From: Bacillota bacterium
GTDB taxonomy: Bacteria; Bacillota; Negativicutes; Sporomusales; Sporomusaceae
Length of the DNA stretch: 64,000 nt
Reading direction: 5' to 3'
Assembly (NCBI GenBank): GCA_023443285.1
Contig: JAEZVB010000002.1
Span: forward strand, 1 to 64,000
A program made the translations under genes and the position numbers. Positions within the stretch are counted from its first letter, which is position 1, and each line of letters starts with the position of its first letter. A model generated the notes under the pieces. It was not told where the DNA came from. It worked only from the letters and a program-made list of their open reading frames with translations, and searched no databases. This document shows, piece by piece, positions 35,323 to 44,947 of this stretch.

Positions 35323-35355
35323 AATAACCCCGGGGCTATATTGCCCCGGGGTTAT
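35323..35355 (-). terminator. Terminator after spo0F
   Basis: ATAACCCCGGGGC pairs perfectly with GCCCCGGGGTTAT around TATATT, 13 bases past the spo0F stop. Read on the minus strand it is followed by TTGTTGG, a weak U tract. Confidence 0.75.
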
Positions 35356-35367
35356 CTACAATAATTG

Positions 35368-35772
35368 TTAGCCAATCATCAAACGGTTAGATCCGCCAAT
35401 AGCAGCATCAATATTGTCGTGAATAATCTGGCATAGAGACATAATATCAAACGGTTTGGTGATATAATCACGCATACCGGCTTCTCTAGCCTCATTAACC
35501 ATATCTAATTCTCCATATGCAGTCATCATAATGACCTGGTCACCTTGTCCCTGGCGCTTCAGCTCTTTTAACGCTTCAATTCCATCCATACCAGGCATCT
35601 TCATATCCATCAATATAACATTGGGATTAGTATTCTGTGCAAGCTGTATACCCTCGTAGCCGTTTGCGGCTGTAAATACTTGATACCCTTCATCCTGGAG
35701 AACCTCAGTAAGCAATCTCCGAATCCCAGGTTGGTCATCAATAACCAGAATAGTTGCTAGGGAATCGCTCAT
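35368..35772 (-). CDS. spo0F: Sporulation phosphorelay response regulator Spo0F
   Basis: A 134-residue single receiver domain: acidic pair DD at about 12-13, phospho-acceptor Asp56 in ILMDMKMPGMDGIEALKEL, threonine in IMMTAYGELD and the lysine in DYITKPFDI. There is no output domain, which fits Spo0F as an intermediate between sporulation kinases and Spo0B. ATG at 35772 follows AAGG; an extended frame to 35868 has a basic, unrelated N-terminus. The glpX/tal/pyrG neighbourhood supports the name. Confidence 0.87.
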   Translation of the reverse strand: MSDSLATILVIDDQPGIRRLLTEVLQDEGYQVFTAANGYEGIQLAQNTNPNVILMDMKMPGMDGIEALKELKRQGQGDQVIMMTAYGELDMVNEAREAGMRDYITKPFDIMSLCQIIHDNIDAAIGGSNRLMIG

Positions 35773-35985
35773 TTTACGCACCTTACTTTCTCGCAGTTTT
35801 GACAGAAAATTAAATCTAATCTTTTTCCAGTGTACATATATTCGCATTCTATTAGAAATCTCCTGCATGAAAATGGAAATTTTTTGAAATTATTTTTCGC
35901 TTTTTTCTATTTTCTGTGAAATACTTCCTAAACTGACCATTTTTGTGCTAAACTTTGTAATGAAATCACGTTGTGAGGTAGATGT

Positions 35986-37734
35986 ATGCATAATAAACTT
36001 TCGATATTACGTAAGTTTTTGTTCTGGCTTACCAGCCATAAATCGGCCTTATTTTTTTCTTTTCTACTAATTGCCTATGTAGCTCCCTTTGCTATATTAC
36101 GGCAAAACGCCCATTTTACCATTAATGATAACCTGGACTGGATTACCCCATGGATAGTTCTTGCTAAAAGCGGTAAGGTATTTGATCTGACCGGAAGTAT
36201 CCATCAAATGCTGGGGGAATTGCCCCGCAGTTGTCTGCCCAGCGGGTTTAATGTAATTACTTGGCTTTATCTTATCTTACCTCCTTTTCGCGCTTATCTG
36301 ATCAATCTTCTGCTTGTTCATGCTACCGCTTTTTTCGGCATGTATCTGCTGCTCAAATATTATGTACTACCAGCTAAGCAGCATACTTGGCTGATTTGGG
36401 CCGGTGCGGCCGCCTTTGCTACCCTCCCTTTTTATACAGTATATGGCCTGTCAATTGCCGGACAGCCCTTACTATTCTATGCGATGCTTAATGCCTATTA
36501 TGATAAAAAAATGACTATTAATGTCCTGATCATTGTCATTTTTGCATTATATTCGTCGCTCCCTCTTGTCGGTGTCTTCATCTTGGCAGTTCTTGGCGTA
36601 TTTGCCCTTTACGATTATTGGCGCCACCGCGTGTTGCGATTGCATTTTTTAGGATCCATTGTTTTACTGACCTGCTCGTATGTAACAACCGAAATATGGC
36701 TGATATATCATGAATTTTTGAGTACCGGCTTTCTCTCCAACCGCGAAGAAATCAACCGTATTTTATTAGGACAGGCTCGCAGTTTGCGTGCCGTTTTGCC
36801 TCTTATTACCGACAACTTTGTCAACGGCCAGTATCATGCTGTCAGCCTGCATAAATACATACTAACCATCGCCGTACCGCTGGCACTCCTCACAGGCTGG
36901 CGTCAGCGGCGCGAGTACAAAGCTATCTTGCTGCTGTTAGTGCTTGCATTTTCCATATCGGTTTTTTATGGGCTGCGTTATACAGGTTTTTATATCTCCC
37001 ACGCTGCAGCCAGTAGTTTTTTAAACTCGTTCCAAGTCCAGCGCATCCATTGGCTGCATCCGCTTATCTGGTATACGATCTTTGCACTATGCCTGGGGAT
37101 TATCGCCAACATTCGCTATATTGGCAAAGTGCTGGCAGCTCTTTTAATTGCTGTGCAGCTAGGCTTTCTGTTTGGCAATAACATTGAATATGACCTAGCA
37201 TTAAAAAAACATGCCGACATATCGGTAATGGAAAATGGCTGGCTCTACGAAAATATCAGTTATGGCGAATTTTTTGCCGACAGCCTGTTTCAAAAAGTAG
37301 ACAATTATATCGGGCGGCCCAAACAGGACTACCGGGTGGCCAGCATTGGAATTTATCCGGCTATTACCCAGTATCATGGCTTCTATACCCTTGACGGACG
37401 ACTTAATATTTATCCGCTTGCCTACAAGCATGCCTTTCGCCAGATCATAGCCAAAGAATTGGACAAAAACCCATTTTGGCGAAACTACTTCGACAATTGG
37501 GGTATCACCTGCTATCTCTTCCCGGCAGAACTTGAGTATTATCAGATACGGAAGTCTTATCAACTCAAGCTTAACAATATGCAGCTCGATATCCAGGCAT
37601 TTAAAAATTTAGGCGGCGAATATATTTTATCCGCCGCCGAAATAACCAATTATCAGCAAAATGGTCTTGAGTTTTTACAGAAATTTAGTGAAGACTGGGC
37701 CATTTGGGAAATCTACCTATACCGGGTACGCTAA
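35986..37734 (+). CDS. Polytopic membrane protein, YkoS/DUF6044-like
   Basis: The 582-residue protein has roughly ten transmembrane segments in its first 400 residues and a soluble C-terminal part. The conserved acidic sequence after the first helix (HFTINDNLDWITPW) and later QVQRIHWLHPLIWY are reminiscent of Bacillus YkoS-type proteins, which look like GT-C glycosyltransferases; I recall this family only loosely. A glycosyl or lipid-sugar transfer function is plausible. The GAGG at 35974-35977 precedes the ATG. The last codon overlaps the convergent Yip1 gene by four bases, with no terminator between. Confidence 0.5.
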   Translation: MHNKLSILRKFLFWLTSHKSALFFSFLLIAYVAPFAILRQNAHFTINDNLDWITPWIVLAKSGKVFDLTGSIHQMLGELPRSCLPSGFNVITWLYLILPPFRAYLINLLLVHATAFFGMYLLLKYYVLPAKQHTWLIWAGAAAFATLPFYTVYGLSIAGQPLLFYAMLNAYYDKKMTINVLIIVIFALYSSLPLVGVFILAVLGVFALYDYWRHRVLRLHFLGSIVLLTCSYVTTEIWLIYHEFLSTGFLSNREEINRILLGQARSLRAVLPLITDNFVNGQYHAVSLHKYILTIAVPLALLTGWRQRREYKAILLLLVLAFSISVFYGLRYTGFYISHAAASSFLNSFQVQRIHWLHPLIWYTIFALCLGIIANIRYIGKVLAALLIAVQLGFLFGNNIEYDLALKKHADISVMENGWLYENISYGEFFADSLFQKVDNYIGRPKQDYRVASIGIYPAITQYHGFYTLDGRLNIYPLAYKHAFRQIIAKELDKNPFWRNYFDNWGITCYLFPAELEYYQIRKSYQLKLNNMQLDIQAFKNLGGEYILSAAEITNYQQNGLEFLQKFSEDWAIWEIYLYRVR

Positions 37735-38312
37735 ATATTAAACGGGATTTGCGGCAAAGCCGATCCCAGAAAAACGACGACTGCGATAACCGCGCCAAAC
37801 ATTGCCAGCATAGGAGCAAGCAGGACTAATATGGCCATAGCACCAGAAAGCCCGTGCGCACCACGAATAGCCGCCACAGTAAGCGCCAACGTCCAAATAA
37901 CAACAAGCAAACCGATAGCACCAAAGGCTATGCCGCGCAAACCGTCTGGCAGTAGAGCGGCAATAACCCCTAACGGTATTACGACAACTCGCGGCAGATG
38001 GGAAAAACCCAAGGCAGCGAACAGACCGACAGCCGTACCCCGGCCTCCTAATAATTCGGCAATAAAGTTGAGCACAGAAGCCCCCAGTATCCAAAATAGC
38101 AAGCTTCCGATAAAATGCATGGCAAACATACCACCTAATATTGGTACGCCATGGGAACCTTTAAGCCCCGTATATACCGCCCATACCGGGACAAGCATAC
38201 CAATGATGAACATAACCAATGCTTGCCCGGTTAGTTTTTTTTGGGCAATATACTCCATTGCCGTCTTAGGCTTAAATAATACATCGTAAATGGTTTCCAG
38301 AAAGCTCCCCAT
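37731..38312 (-). CDS. Yip1-domain membrane protein
   Basis: The 193-residue protein has an N-terminal amphipathic region (FLETIYDVLFKPKTAMEYIA, typical of bacterial Yip1 proteins) and five hydrophobic segments, with LGFSHLPRVVVIPLG in the middle. Function of bacterial Yip1 proteins is unknown. It is 14 bases downstream of sppA on the same strand, so the two are probably co-transcribed. Confidence 0.7.
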   Translation of the reverse strand: MGSFLETIYDVLFKPKTAMEYIAQKKLTGQALVMFIIGMLVPVWAVYTGLKGSHGVPILGGMFAMHFIGSLLFWILGASVLNFIAELLGGRGTAVGLFAALGFSHLPRVVVIPLGVIAALLPDGLRGIAFGAIGLLVVIWTLALTVAAIRGAHGLSGAMAILVLLAPMLAMFGAVIAVVVFLGSALPQIPFNI

Positions 38313-38326
38313 ACAAATCCCCCCTC

Positions 38327-39253
38327 TTAATAGCTCTGGGGTGCGGCCATAAGACCGGACGAGAGCATCTCTTTAAGTTGCTTAAGCATAAGTTGCTCAG
38401 GCGTATGGCTGTCCTGCGCGCCTAGCAAGGCTTCTATGGCACTGTGCTTACCATATTCAATGATTTCAGGTTTACCCTGAATCCCTACCATGCCGGCCGC
38501 TCCGTCAATAGCGTCATACATATTCCCTAATTCATCAACAAGCCCTACCTCTTTGGCTTGACGCCCGGTATAAATGCGCCCATCGGCCAGTTGACGGACT
38601 GTAGCTGGATCCATGTGCCGCCCTTCGGCAATGATCTCAACAAACTGATTATACATATCATCAACCATAACCTGAATAATAGCCCTTTCCTCTTCTGTCA
38701 GTTGACGATCTGGTGATAAGATATCTTTATGCGGACCGCTTTTAATTTTTTCCTGGCGAACGCCGATTTTTTTATATAATTCTTCCCAGTTGGAATACGG
38801 CATATATACCCCAAGACTGCCGGTAATAGTAGACGGATTGGCATATATTTTGTCAGTGCATGCGGCTAGCCAATAGCCACCTGATGCTGCCATATCTGCC
38901 ATTGAAGTAATTACCGGTTTACCGAGAGCCCTGATTTTTTTTAGTTCCTCACCAACCTCCTGAGAAGCGGGGACTGTGCCTCCAGGACTGTTAATGCGAA
39001 GAACAATCGCCTTAACCGAGTTGTCGTCACGCGCAGTGTGAAGCTGGCGAATAAGCGCGTCTGTACCACCGCCTTCGGTAAATAAACCAACCTGTCCCCG
39101 ACCACCAACAATCATGCCGTCAACATAAATGATAGCAATTTTATCAGAGCCGGCTATTTTGCTTTCTTTTATTTTGGGGCTAATAAAGAGTGCACCAAAC
39201 ATTGATATACCAATAAGAAAAACCAGTACAAGCACCACTGAGCGTTTAAACAC
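38327..39253 (-). CDS. sppA: Signal peptide peptidase SppA
   Basis: The 308-residue protein has one N-terminal membrane anchor (about 5-25) and an S49 peptidase domain: AIVLRINSPGGTVPASQEV, the nucleophile serine in DMAASGGYWLA, ITGSLGVYM and a lysine in KSGPHKDILSP that fits the Ser/Lys dyad of short SppA. It degrades signal peptides left in the membrane. It lies downstream of pyrG and is separated from it by a terminator, so it has its own promoter in the 86-base gap. Confidence 0.93.
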   Translation of the reverse strand: MFKRSVVLVLVFLIGISMFGALFISPKIKESKIAGSDKIAIIYVDGMIVGGRGQVGLFTEGGGTDALIRQLHTARDDNSVKAIVLRINSPGGTVPASQEVGEELKKIRALGKPVITSMADMAASGGYWLAACTDKIYANPSTITGSLGVYMPYSNWEELYKKIGVRQEKIKSGPHKDILSPDRQLTEEERAIIQVMVDDMYNQFVEIIAEGRHMDPATVRQLADGRIYTGRQAKEVGLVDELGNMYDAIDGAAGMVGIQGKPEIIEYGKHSAIEALLGAQDSHTPEQLMLKQLKEMLSSGLMAAPQSY

Positions 39254-39305
39254 AAGCCTTACCTCCTTATGTATCCTTATTTACAAACAAATAGTTAGGG
39301 AAAAG

Positions 39306-39335
39306 AAAACTGTTGGAAGTATATCCAACAGTTTT
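39306..39335 (-). terminator. Terminator after pyrG
   Basis: AAAACTGTTGGA pairs perfectly with TCCAACAGTTTT around six bases; on the minus strand TTTTCTTTT follows. Confidence 0.85.
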
Positions 39336-39339
39336 TTAA

Positions 39340-40956
39340 CTATATCTTATCCAGCTTATTTGTCAACGATGCTTTAACAAAATTTCTGAACAGTGGGTGC
39401 GGGTTAGTCGGACGCGACTTGAATTCCGGGTGGAACTGTGTGCCCACAAACCAAGGATGATCTTTAATTTCAACAATCTCAATCAACCGTCCATTAGGCA
39501 AAGTACCGCCAATCACAAGACCTGCGCCAGACAATCTGTCACGATACGCATTATTAAATTCGAAACGGTGACGGTGGCGTTCATAAATAATTTCATCCTG
39601 ATAGGCCTTATAGGTCAAAGTATCTTCCATAACCTTACAGGGATACACGCCAAGCCGCATGGTGCCGCCTTTAGCTTCGATGGCTACCTGCTCAGGCATC
39701 AGGTCAATGACCGGATGCGGGGTTTCCGGATTAAACTCGGTGCTGTTCGCACCTGTTAAGCCACAGACATTCCGGGCGAATTCAATGACGGCAGACTGCA
39801 TGCCTAAACATAGACCAAAGAACGGTACTTTATTTTCCCGCGCATAGCGAATAGCCTTAAGCTTACCTTCAATGCCGCGATCACCAAAACCACCCGGTAC
39901 CAAAATGCCGTCAACATCCTCAAAAACTGTCGGTAAATCGGCATCTTCTGCCTCGATATCTTCTGCATTAATCCATTTTATTTCAATAGCTGTGTCATTG
40001 GCAATGCCACCATGCCGTAACGCCTCTGAAACACTCATGTATGCATCCTGCAGGGCAACATATTTGCCGACAATAGCGATCCGCACACTGTGCAATGGAT
40101 TTGTTATCTTATCCACCATGTCTTTCCACTCTGCCATGTCGGCACCAGAATCCACCAAGTTGAGTTTGTCCATTGCGATCCGGTCAAGCCCTTCCCGCTC
40201 CAGCATCAGCGGCACTTGATAAATACTGGCGGCATTTTTATTCTGGATAACGGCATCACAGTCAATATCACAGAAGAGTGCTAACTTTTCTTTCATCTCC
40301 GGCGAAATCTCATGCTCGGTGCGACACACAATAATATCAGGATGAATACCAATACTTCTCAGTTCTTTTACACTGTGTTGGGTAGGCTTGGTCTTAAGCT
40401 CACCGGCTGCCGAAATGTAAGGTACCAGGGTAACGTGAATATAAAGTACGCCACCTTTACCCACTTCCTTTTTAACCTGACGGATAGCTTCTAAAAACGG
40501 CAAGCTTTCAATATCACCAACAGTACCGCCGATTTCAGTAATAACAATATCAGCGTTATCCTCTTTGGCAACCTGGTAAATGCGCTCTTTGATCTCGTTA
40601 GTGATATGGGGAATTACCTGAACAGTGCTCCCCAAATAATCGCCTTTTCGCTCCTTGTTGATAACTGACCAATATATTTTGCCAGCTGTGACATTTGAGC
40701 TCTTACTTAAATTAATATCAATGAACCGTTCATAATGACCAAGGTCAAGGTCAGTCTCCCCACCATCTTCGGTGACGAAAACCTCGCCATGCTGATAAGG
40801 GCTCATCGTGCCCGGATCAAAGTTGATGTACGGATCAAACTTCTGGATGGTAACCTTGAACCCGCGACTTTTCAACAGGCGTCCCAGTGATGCTGCCGTG
40901 ATTCCCTTACCAAGCGAAGATACTACGCCACCTGTAACAAAAATATATTTAGCCAT
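39340..40956 (-). CDS. pyrG: CTP synthase
   Basis: The 538-residue enzyme has the synthetase domain (1-267: FVTGGVVSSLGKGITAASLG, QKFDPYINFDPGTMSP, EIGGTVGDIES) and a class-I glutaminase domain (about 290-535) with nucleophile cysteine in FFGLCLGMQSAV and His/Glu in FVGTQFHPEFKSRP. It aminates UTP to CTP. It stands 59 bases after rpoE, as in Bacillus. Confidence 0.98.
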   Translation of the reverse strand: MAKYIFVTGGVVSSLGKGITAASLGRLLKSRGFKVTIQKFDPYINFDPGTMSPYQHGEVFVTEDGGETDLDLGHYERFIDINLSKSSNVTAGKIYWSVINKERKGDYLGSTVQVIPHITNEIKERIYQVAKEDNADIVITEIGGTVGDIESLPFLEAIRQVKKEVGKGGVLYIHVTLVPYISAAGELKTKPTQHSVKELRSIGIHPDIIVCRTEHEISPEMKEKLALFCDIDCDAVIQNKNAASIYQVPLMLEREGLDRIAMDKLNLVDSGADMAEWKDMVDKITNPLHSVRIAIVGKYVALQDAYMSVSEALRHGGIANDTAIEIKWINAEDIEAEDADLPTVFEDVDGILVPGGFGDRGIEGKLKAIRYARENKVPFFGLCLGMQSAVIEFARNVCGLTGANSTEFNPETPHPVIDLMPEQVAIEAKGGTMRLGVYPCKVMEDTLTYKAYQDEIIYERHRHRFEFNNAYRDRLSGAGLVIGGTLPNGRLIEIVEIKDHPWFVGTQFHPEFKSRPTNPHPLFRNFVKASLTNKLDKI

Positions 40957-41015
40957 TTAAAAATCCTCCTACTAAACTTCCCACAGTTAACTGTCTGATT
41001 TCCGGATAATTTCAG

Positions 41016-41441
41016 TTATGCCTCATTGTCTTCCATTTCTTCTTCAAGCTCAGCTTCACCCTCTAATAAAGGATCTGCCTCAGCTATACTGGCAGTGTCT
41101 TCATTGTCAAAATCCTGCTGAATAGCGGCAAGCAGCTTTGCTCTTCTTTGCGTATCTTGCGGCGCAGCAGTCGGTTCTTCAGCCTCATGTGAGCTAATGC
41201 GCTGCGGTGACCATTCATTCAATCCCCACATGCTTTTGCCGGTATGTATAAACCGGCTGTCCAAATTGATTCGTGTATGAACATCAGCAATAGTATACGC
41301 TGATGCCCGGGTTGTACCACCCTTTAAAGCGATGGCCTGATCAATTAACTCACGGTAATATAACGGGTGTCCTGCCGCCTTTAAAACCTGGTATGCAGAA
41401 TCAACTTCATCCATATTATTCTTTGCTATAGTATTAGTCAT
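41016..41441 (-). CDS. rpoE: RNA polymerase delta subunit
   Basis: The 141-residue protein has an N-terminal HARE-HTH domain (about 10-80: SAYQVLKAAGHPLYYRELID, DVHTRINLDSRFIHTGKSMWGLNEW) and a very acidic C-terminal tail, the arrangement of Gram-positive RpoE (delta), which helps release RNA polymerase and tune promoter choice. The place upstream of pyrG is the Bacillus arrangement. The tail is shorter than that of Bacillus delta. Confidence 0.85.
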   Translation of the reverse strand: MTNTIAKNNMDEVDSAYQVLKAAGHPLYYRELIDQAIALKGGTTRASAYTIADVHTRINLDSRFIHTGKSMWGLNEWSPQRISSHEAEEPTAAPQDTQRRAKLLAAIQQDFDNEDTASIAEADPLLEGEAELEEEMEDNEA

Positions 41442-41536
41442 AATTCAACCTCCGCACTTAACAATCCGCGTTTAATATTCAACATACAGAGGTAAATTCC
41501 TCCCGGTTTCTGTAAAACATTGCAGAAGACAGACTA

Positions 41537-43204
41537 TTACATTTTGTCAGGTGCGTCTACTCCCAAAATACTGAGCGACTGTTTTACGGTTGACCGTACC
41601 GCTGTAACAAGCCCCAGACGTGCGGCCTGCAGTTCAGGATCAACGCCAATAATCCGGCATTGATTATAAAAAGTATGGAACAGGCTGGCCAGATCATGCG
41701 CATAGCGGGCAATCCGATGTGGTGCACGTTCGCGGGCAGCACTGGCAACTTCTTCAGGAAACTGAGCCATCTTTTTGATTAGGTCGATTTCTGCCTGTTC
41801 GGTTAATTTAGAAAGCTTAACCTGATCCCAATCAGCAGGCACAGGCAATCCAGCGTCGGCCACTTGCCGGAAAATGCTGGCGATCCGGGCATGCGCATAC
41901 TGGATGTAATACACCGGATTCTCATTAGTATGAGACTTAGCCAAATCGAGATCAAAATCCAGTTGACTGTCAGTTGAACGCATAATGAAGAAAAACCGGG
42001 CGGCATCGCGGCCCACTTCTTCGATAAGTTCACTCAGAGTCACGCCTTGCCCTGTCCGTTTGGACATTTTGACAAGCTGACCAGCTTGATAAAGACTTAC
42101 CATCTGCAAAATCAATATTTCCAGGTTCTCCGCATTATATCCCATGGCGTTGATAGCGGCTTTGACCCTGCTAATGTAGCCATGGTGGTCAGCACCCCAG
42201 ATATTAATAACCCGGTTAAAACCACGGGCAAATTTATCACGATGGTAGGCAATATCGGCAGCAAGATAAGTAGGCACGCCATTATCGCGAAAAACTACCC
42301 GGTCTTTATCATCACCATAGGCTGTCGATTTTAGCCATAAGGCTCCATCCTTCTCATAGATATTGCCATTAGCCTGTAGTTGCTCACAGGTAGCTTTCAC
42401 CGCGCCGCTGTTATGTAGTGTGCGCTCACTAAACCATACATCGAAAGTCACGCCAAACTGCTCCAGATCTTCTTTCAGCGCAGCCAGCTTTTCTTTTAGA
42501 CCCACTTCCTTGAACTCTGACAGGCGCTGCTCTTCCGGCATAGCAAGATATTTGTCGCCATGTTTGTCAATAATCCGCTTTGCGGTATCGATGATATCCC
42601 TGCCGTGATAGCCATCTTCAGGAAAGTCAACCGTTTTTCCCATTAGCTCCAAATACCTGGCATTTACCGAAGCTGCCAGGTTATCCATTTGATTGCCGGC
42701 GTCATTTATATAGAATTCAGCTTCAACCCGGTAACCTGCCGTCCTGAGTAAATTAACAAGAGCACTGCCTACCGCTGCGCCCCGGCCATGCCCAACATGC
42801 AGCGGCCCTGTAGGATTTGCACTAACAAATTCAACTTGTATCCGTTCACCCTGGCCGGCATTAGATTGTCCAAACTTCTCGCCAGCAGCCAGTATAGCTG
42901 CTAAGTCCTGGTATAAAAGATCAGACTTAAGGTAGAAATTAATAAATCCGGGACCTGCTATCATGGCCTTTTCCATCCATGGCTCATCAATACGGTCGAT
43001 AATGGCCTGGGCAATCACCCGCGGATTCATTTTGGCGGCTTTCGCCGACTGCATGGCAAAGTTAGTCGCATAATCACCAAATTCTTTTTGCGGCGGTACT
43101 TCCAGCGCTATCTCAGGTAACTGTTCAGCAGTAAACACACCATCAGCCATCGCCTTTGCCGCAGCCTGTCCAATTGCGGCAATCAGCTGTTGTTTAATGT
43201 CCAT
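41537..43204 (-). CDS. argS: Arginyl-tRNA synthetase
   Basis: The 555-residue class-I synthetase has the HIGH-type motif in FVSANPTGPLHVGHGRGAAVG, a KMSKR motif in LVKMSKRTGQGVT, an N-terminal Add-1 domain (about 1-90) and the DALR anticodon-binding domain ending LLSILGVDAPDKM-like (SLSILGVDAPDKM). ATG at 43204 is set by GGGGGA; this start overlaps the end of ywiB by 11 bases. It aminoacylates tRNA-Arg. Confidence 0.97.
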   Translation of the reverse strand: MDIKQQLIAAIGQAAAKAMADGVFTAEQLPEIALEVPPQKEFGDYATNFAMQSAKAAKMNPRVIAQAIIDRIDEPWMEKAMIAGPGFINFYLKSDLLYQDLAAILAAGEKFGQSNAGQGERIQVEFVSANPTGPLHVGHGRGAAVGSALVNLLRTAGYRVEAEFYINDAGNQMDNLAASVNARYLELMGKTVDFPEDGYHGRDIIDTAKRIIDKHGDKYLAMPEEQRLSEFKEVGLKEKLAALKEDLEQFGVTFDVWFSERTLHNSGAVKATCEQLQANGNIYEKDGALWLKSTAYGDDKDRVVFRDNGVPTYLAADIAYHRDKFARGFNRVINIWGADHHGYISRVKAAINAMGYNAENLEILILQMVSLYQAGQLVKMSKRTGQGVTLSELIEEVGRDAARFFFIMRSTDSQLDFDLDLAKSHTNENPVYYIQYAHARIASIFRQVADAGLPVPADWDQVKLSKLTEQAEIDLIKKMAQFPEEVASAARERAPHRIARYAHDLASLFHTFYNQCRIIGVDPELQAARLGLVTAVRSTVKQSLSILGVDAPDKM

Positions 43205-43676
43205 TTTTCTTATCCCCCTGCACAAGGACAGCCAGCGTATTAGTACTTTGCCACTGTCCGTCTATTTCCAGTTCGTACTCAATATGTATTCCGGTAACCT
43301 GGCTGCTATCTTCAGTCTGCTCTATTGCCAGCCGGGTAGTTTCCATGCTCATTTCCATTGTTCCATAAGGCGTCACATATTTGGAGCTGCAGCGTTTTCC
43401 AACACAAAATTCCTGCCTTTGTTCGATGCGGCCCATGCGCACCAGGACAACATGGTCTGCATACACCTTTAAGAGTGTTGCGCTTCCTTCCAGCCCGCTA
43501 ATCTCAGTTTCCTGATAGGTAATATAATGAACACCATTTTTCGCATACCTTCGCCCATGGGTAAATAATTCAATTATTTCTTCTTCACCATGAGCATCCC
43601 TTTGTGAGCCTTTCACAGAAATGAGCACATGGCCAATATCGGTATTACTCTTATTGATCAGTCTCAATCCCTTCAC
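43194..43676 (-). CDS. DUF1934 (YwiB-like) protein
   Basis: The 160-residue protein has the DUF1934 beta-barrel pattern: HVLISVKGSQRD, EIIELFTHGRRY, YITYQETEISGLEG and VTPYGTMEMSMETTRL, with QWQSTNTLAVLV at the end. Function is unknown; the family is almost always linked to argS, as here, where the genes overlap by 11 bases and are surely coupled. The start is GTG at 43676 with AAGG close by. Confidence 0.85.
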   Translation of the reverse strand: MKGLRLINKSNTDIGHVLISVKGSQRDAHGEEEIIELFTHGRRYAKNGVHYITYQETEISGLEGSATLLKVYADHVVLVRMGRIEQRQEFCVGKRCSSKYVTPYGTMEMSMETTRLAIEQTEDSSQVTGIHIEYELEIDGQWQSTNTLAVLVQGDKKNGH

Positions 43677-43770
43677 AGAACCTTAACTTTATTATTATAG
43701 CGTAGTCGAAAGCTATTGCCAATATTCATAAGGCCAAGATAACAAAAAAAATCAAGAAAATAAATAAATC

Positions 43771-43805
43771 GCGCCGCCTGTCCGTGCGTACCAGACAGGC
43801 GGCGC
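43771..43805 (-). terminator. Terminator after the SpoIID-like gene
   Basis: GCGCCGCCTGTC pairs perfectly with GACAGGCGGCGC around 11 bases; on the minus strand it is followed by a long T-rich tract (to about 43741). A second inverted pair (ctacc/ggtag) precedes it near 43815-43832. Confidence 0.85.
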
Positions 43806-43879
43806 AGTCCCCGGGAGGTAGCCGCCATACTACCTCGCGTTATTAATGTATGCAAAAATTAATATAAAATTCACCGATA

Positions 43880-44905
43880 TCACTGCCACAGCTTTTTTAT
43901 TTCGGCACCAGGATAATAATGTCTGATGATGTCCTCGGCTTTCCAACCCTCCTTGGCATAGGTATGGGCACCCCATTGACAAAGCCCAACCCCATTGCCC
44001 CAGCCCAGGCCTTTAAAAATAAAATTGCCGTCTTCATATTTCATTTCGGAAATTAAGGTTGATTTAAGGAGGTCATAGCCGACCGCCCGCCGGAAATCAG
44101 AGCCATACATTTTTTTATCGCCAGCTCCAATATAAAGAATACGACCAGATGGTCCCTTCTCTAAAATGCGGATATCAGCCGGATTACCCTTATAACCAAT
44201 GGCCGCCGCCACCTTGGAAGCCGGAATTTTTGCAGTCCAGGACTTCACATTGTCAGGAGCATTGGTAAAACAGTTATCTTTAACCGGTTGGAAGTATGGG
44301 GTATCATGCGGAATTTCCTTAGGAAAACTTTCTTCCCTGGTAGCACCAATTTGCCCATTGCACGAACTATAGATGGCATTTACCAGGCCGCCGGCATATA
44401 ACAACACTTCTCCACGTGTCCGCGCCACAGCTTGCCGCACACTGTCATTGACCTTTTGCGGAGCAAAGGCCTGTAGCTCTTCTTTAGATGTACTAACATC
44501 AGCATTATGCAGTCTTTTTATTGTACCGGCCTCAATTGCACTGATTGTCAGTGTGCGTGAGGCGATAGCCTGCGCCGCTAACGCTTCCATCGGCCAATCT
44601 GGCTCCATCTCCTGGGCAATTACCCCTTCAATATATTTCTCTAAGGGCATAGTTTCGATTGAGCCTTTGTCTGCCATATATACCCTGACTTGCGGTTCGC
44701 CCGGATATTTCGTCGCATCAAAGGGCGCTACGCCAGGAATGGGCTGTGGTGCAGGCACAGGCGCTGCGGGTGTTTGCTTTGCAGGGGCCGGTGCCGGAAC
44801 CTGTTCTGGTTTTTGGGCAGGAGGCTTGAGTAGTGTGTATGCTCCCGTAACAAATGCTAACAAAACTCCTACAACCAGTGCGGTATTTAATGTCTTATTT
44901 TTCAT
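43880..44905 (-). CDS. SpoIID/LytB-domain protein (peptidoglycan lytic transglycosylase type)
   Basis: The 341-residue protein has an N-terminal membrane anchor (about 8-26), a Pro/Ala-rich linker (about 28-62) and a SpoIID domain: MPLEKYIEGVIAQEMEPDWP (with the catalytic-type glutamate in AQEM), ALAAQAIASRT, YSSCNGQ and GLGWGNGVGLCQWGAHTYA. In Bacillus SpoIID trims peptidoglycan during engulfment. The usual GHGVG histidine is Asn here. The linker and the divergence from spoIID proper leave room for a vegetative paralogue. It follows the VanW gene by 42 bases. Confidence 0.82.
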   Translation of the reverse strand: MKNKTLNTALVVGVLLAFVTGAYTLLKPPAQKPEQVPAPAPAKQTPAAPVPAPQPIPGVAPFDATKYPGEPQVRVYMADKGSIETMPLEKYIEGVIAQEMEPDWPMEALAAQAIASRTLTISAIEAGTIKRLHNADVSTSKEELQAFAPQKVNDSVRQAVARTRGEVLLYAGGLVNAIYSSCNGQIGATREESFPKEIPHDTPYFQPVKDNCFTNAPDNVKSWTAKIPASKVAAAIGYKGNPADIRILEKGPSGRILYIGAGDKKMYGSDFRRAVGYDLLKSTLISEMKYEDGNFIFKGLGWGNGVGLCQWGAHTYAKEGWKAEDIIRHYYPGAEIKKLWQ

Positions 44906-44947
44906 GCGCTCCCACCTCTATTTTAGTATGTCTGGAAAGCATTCTGC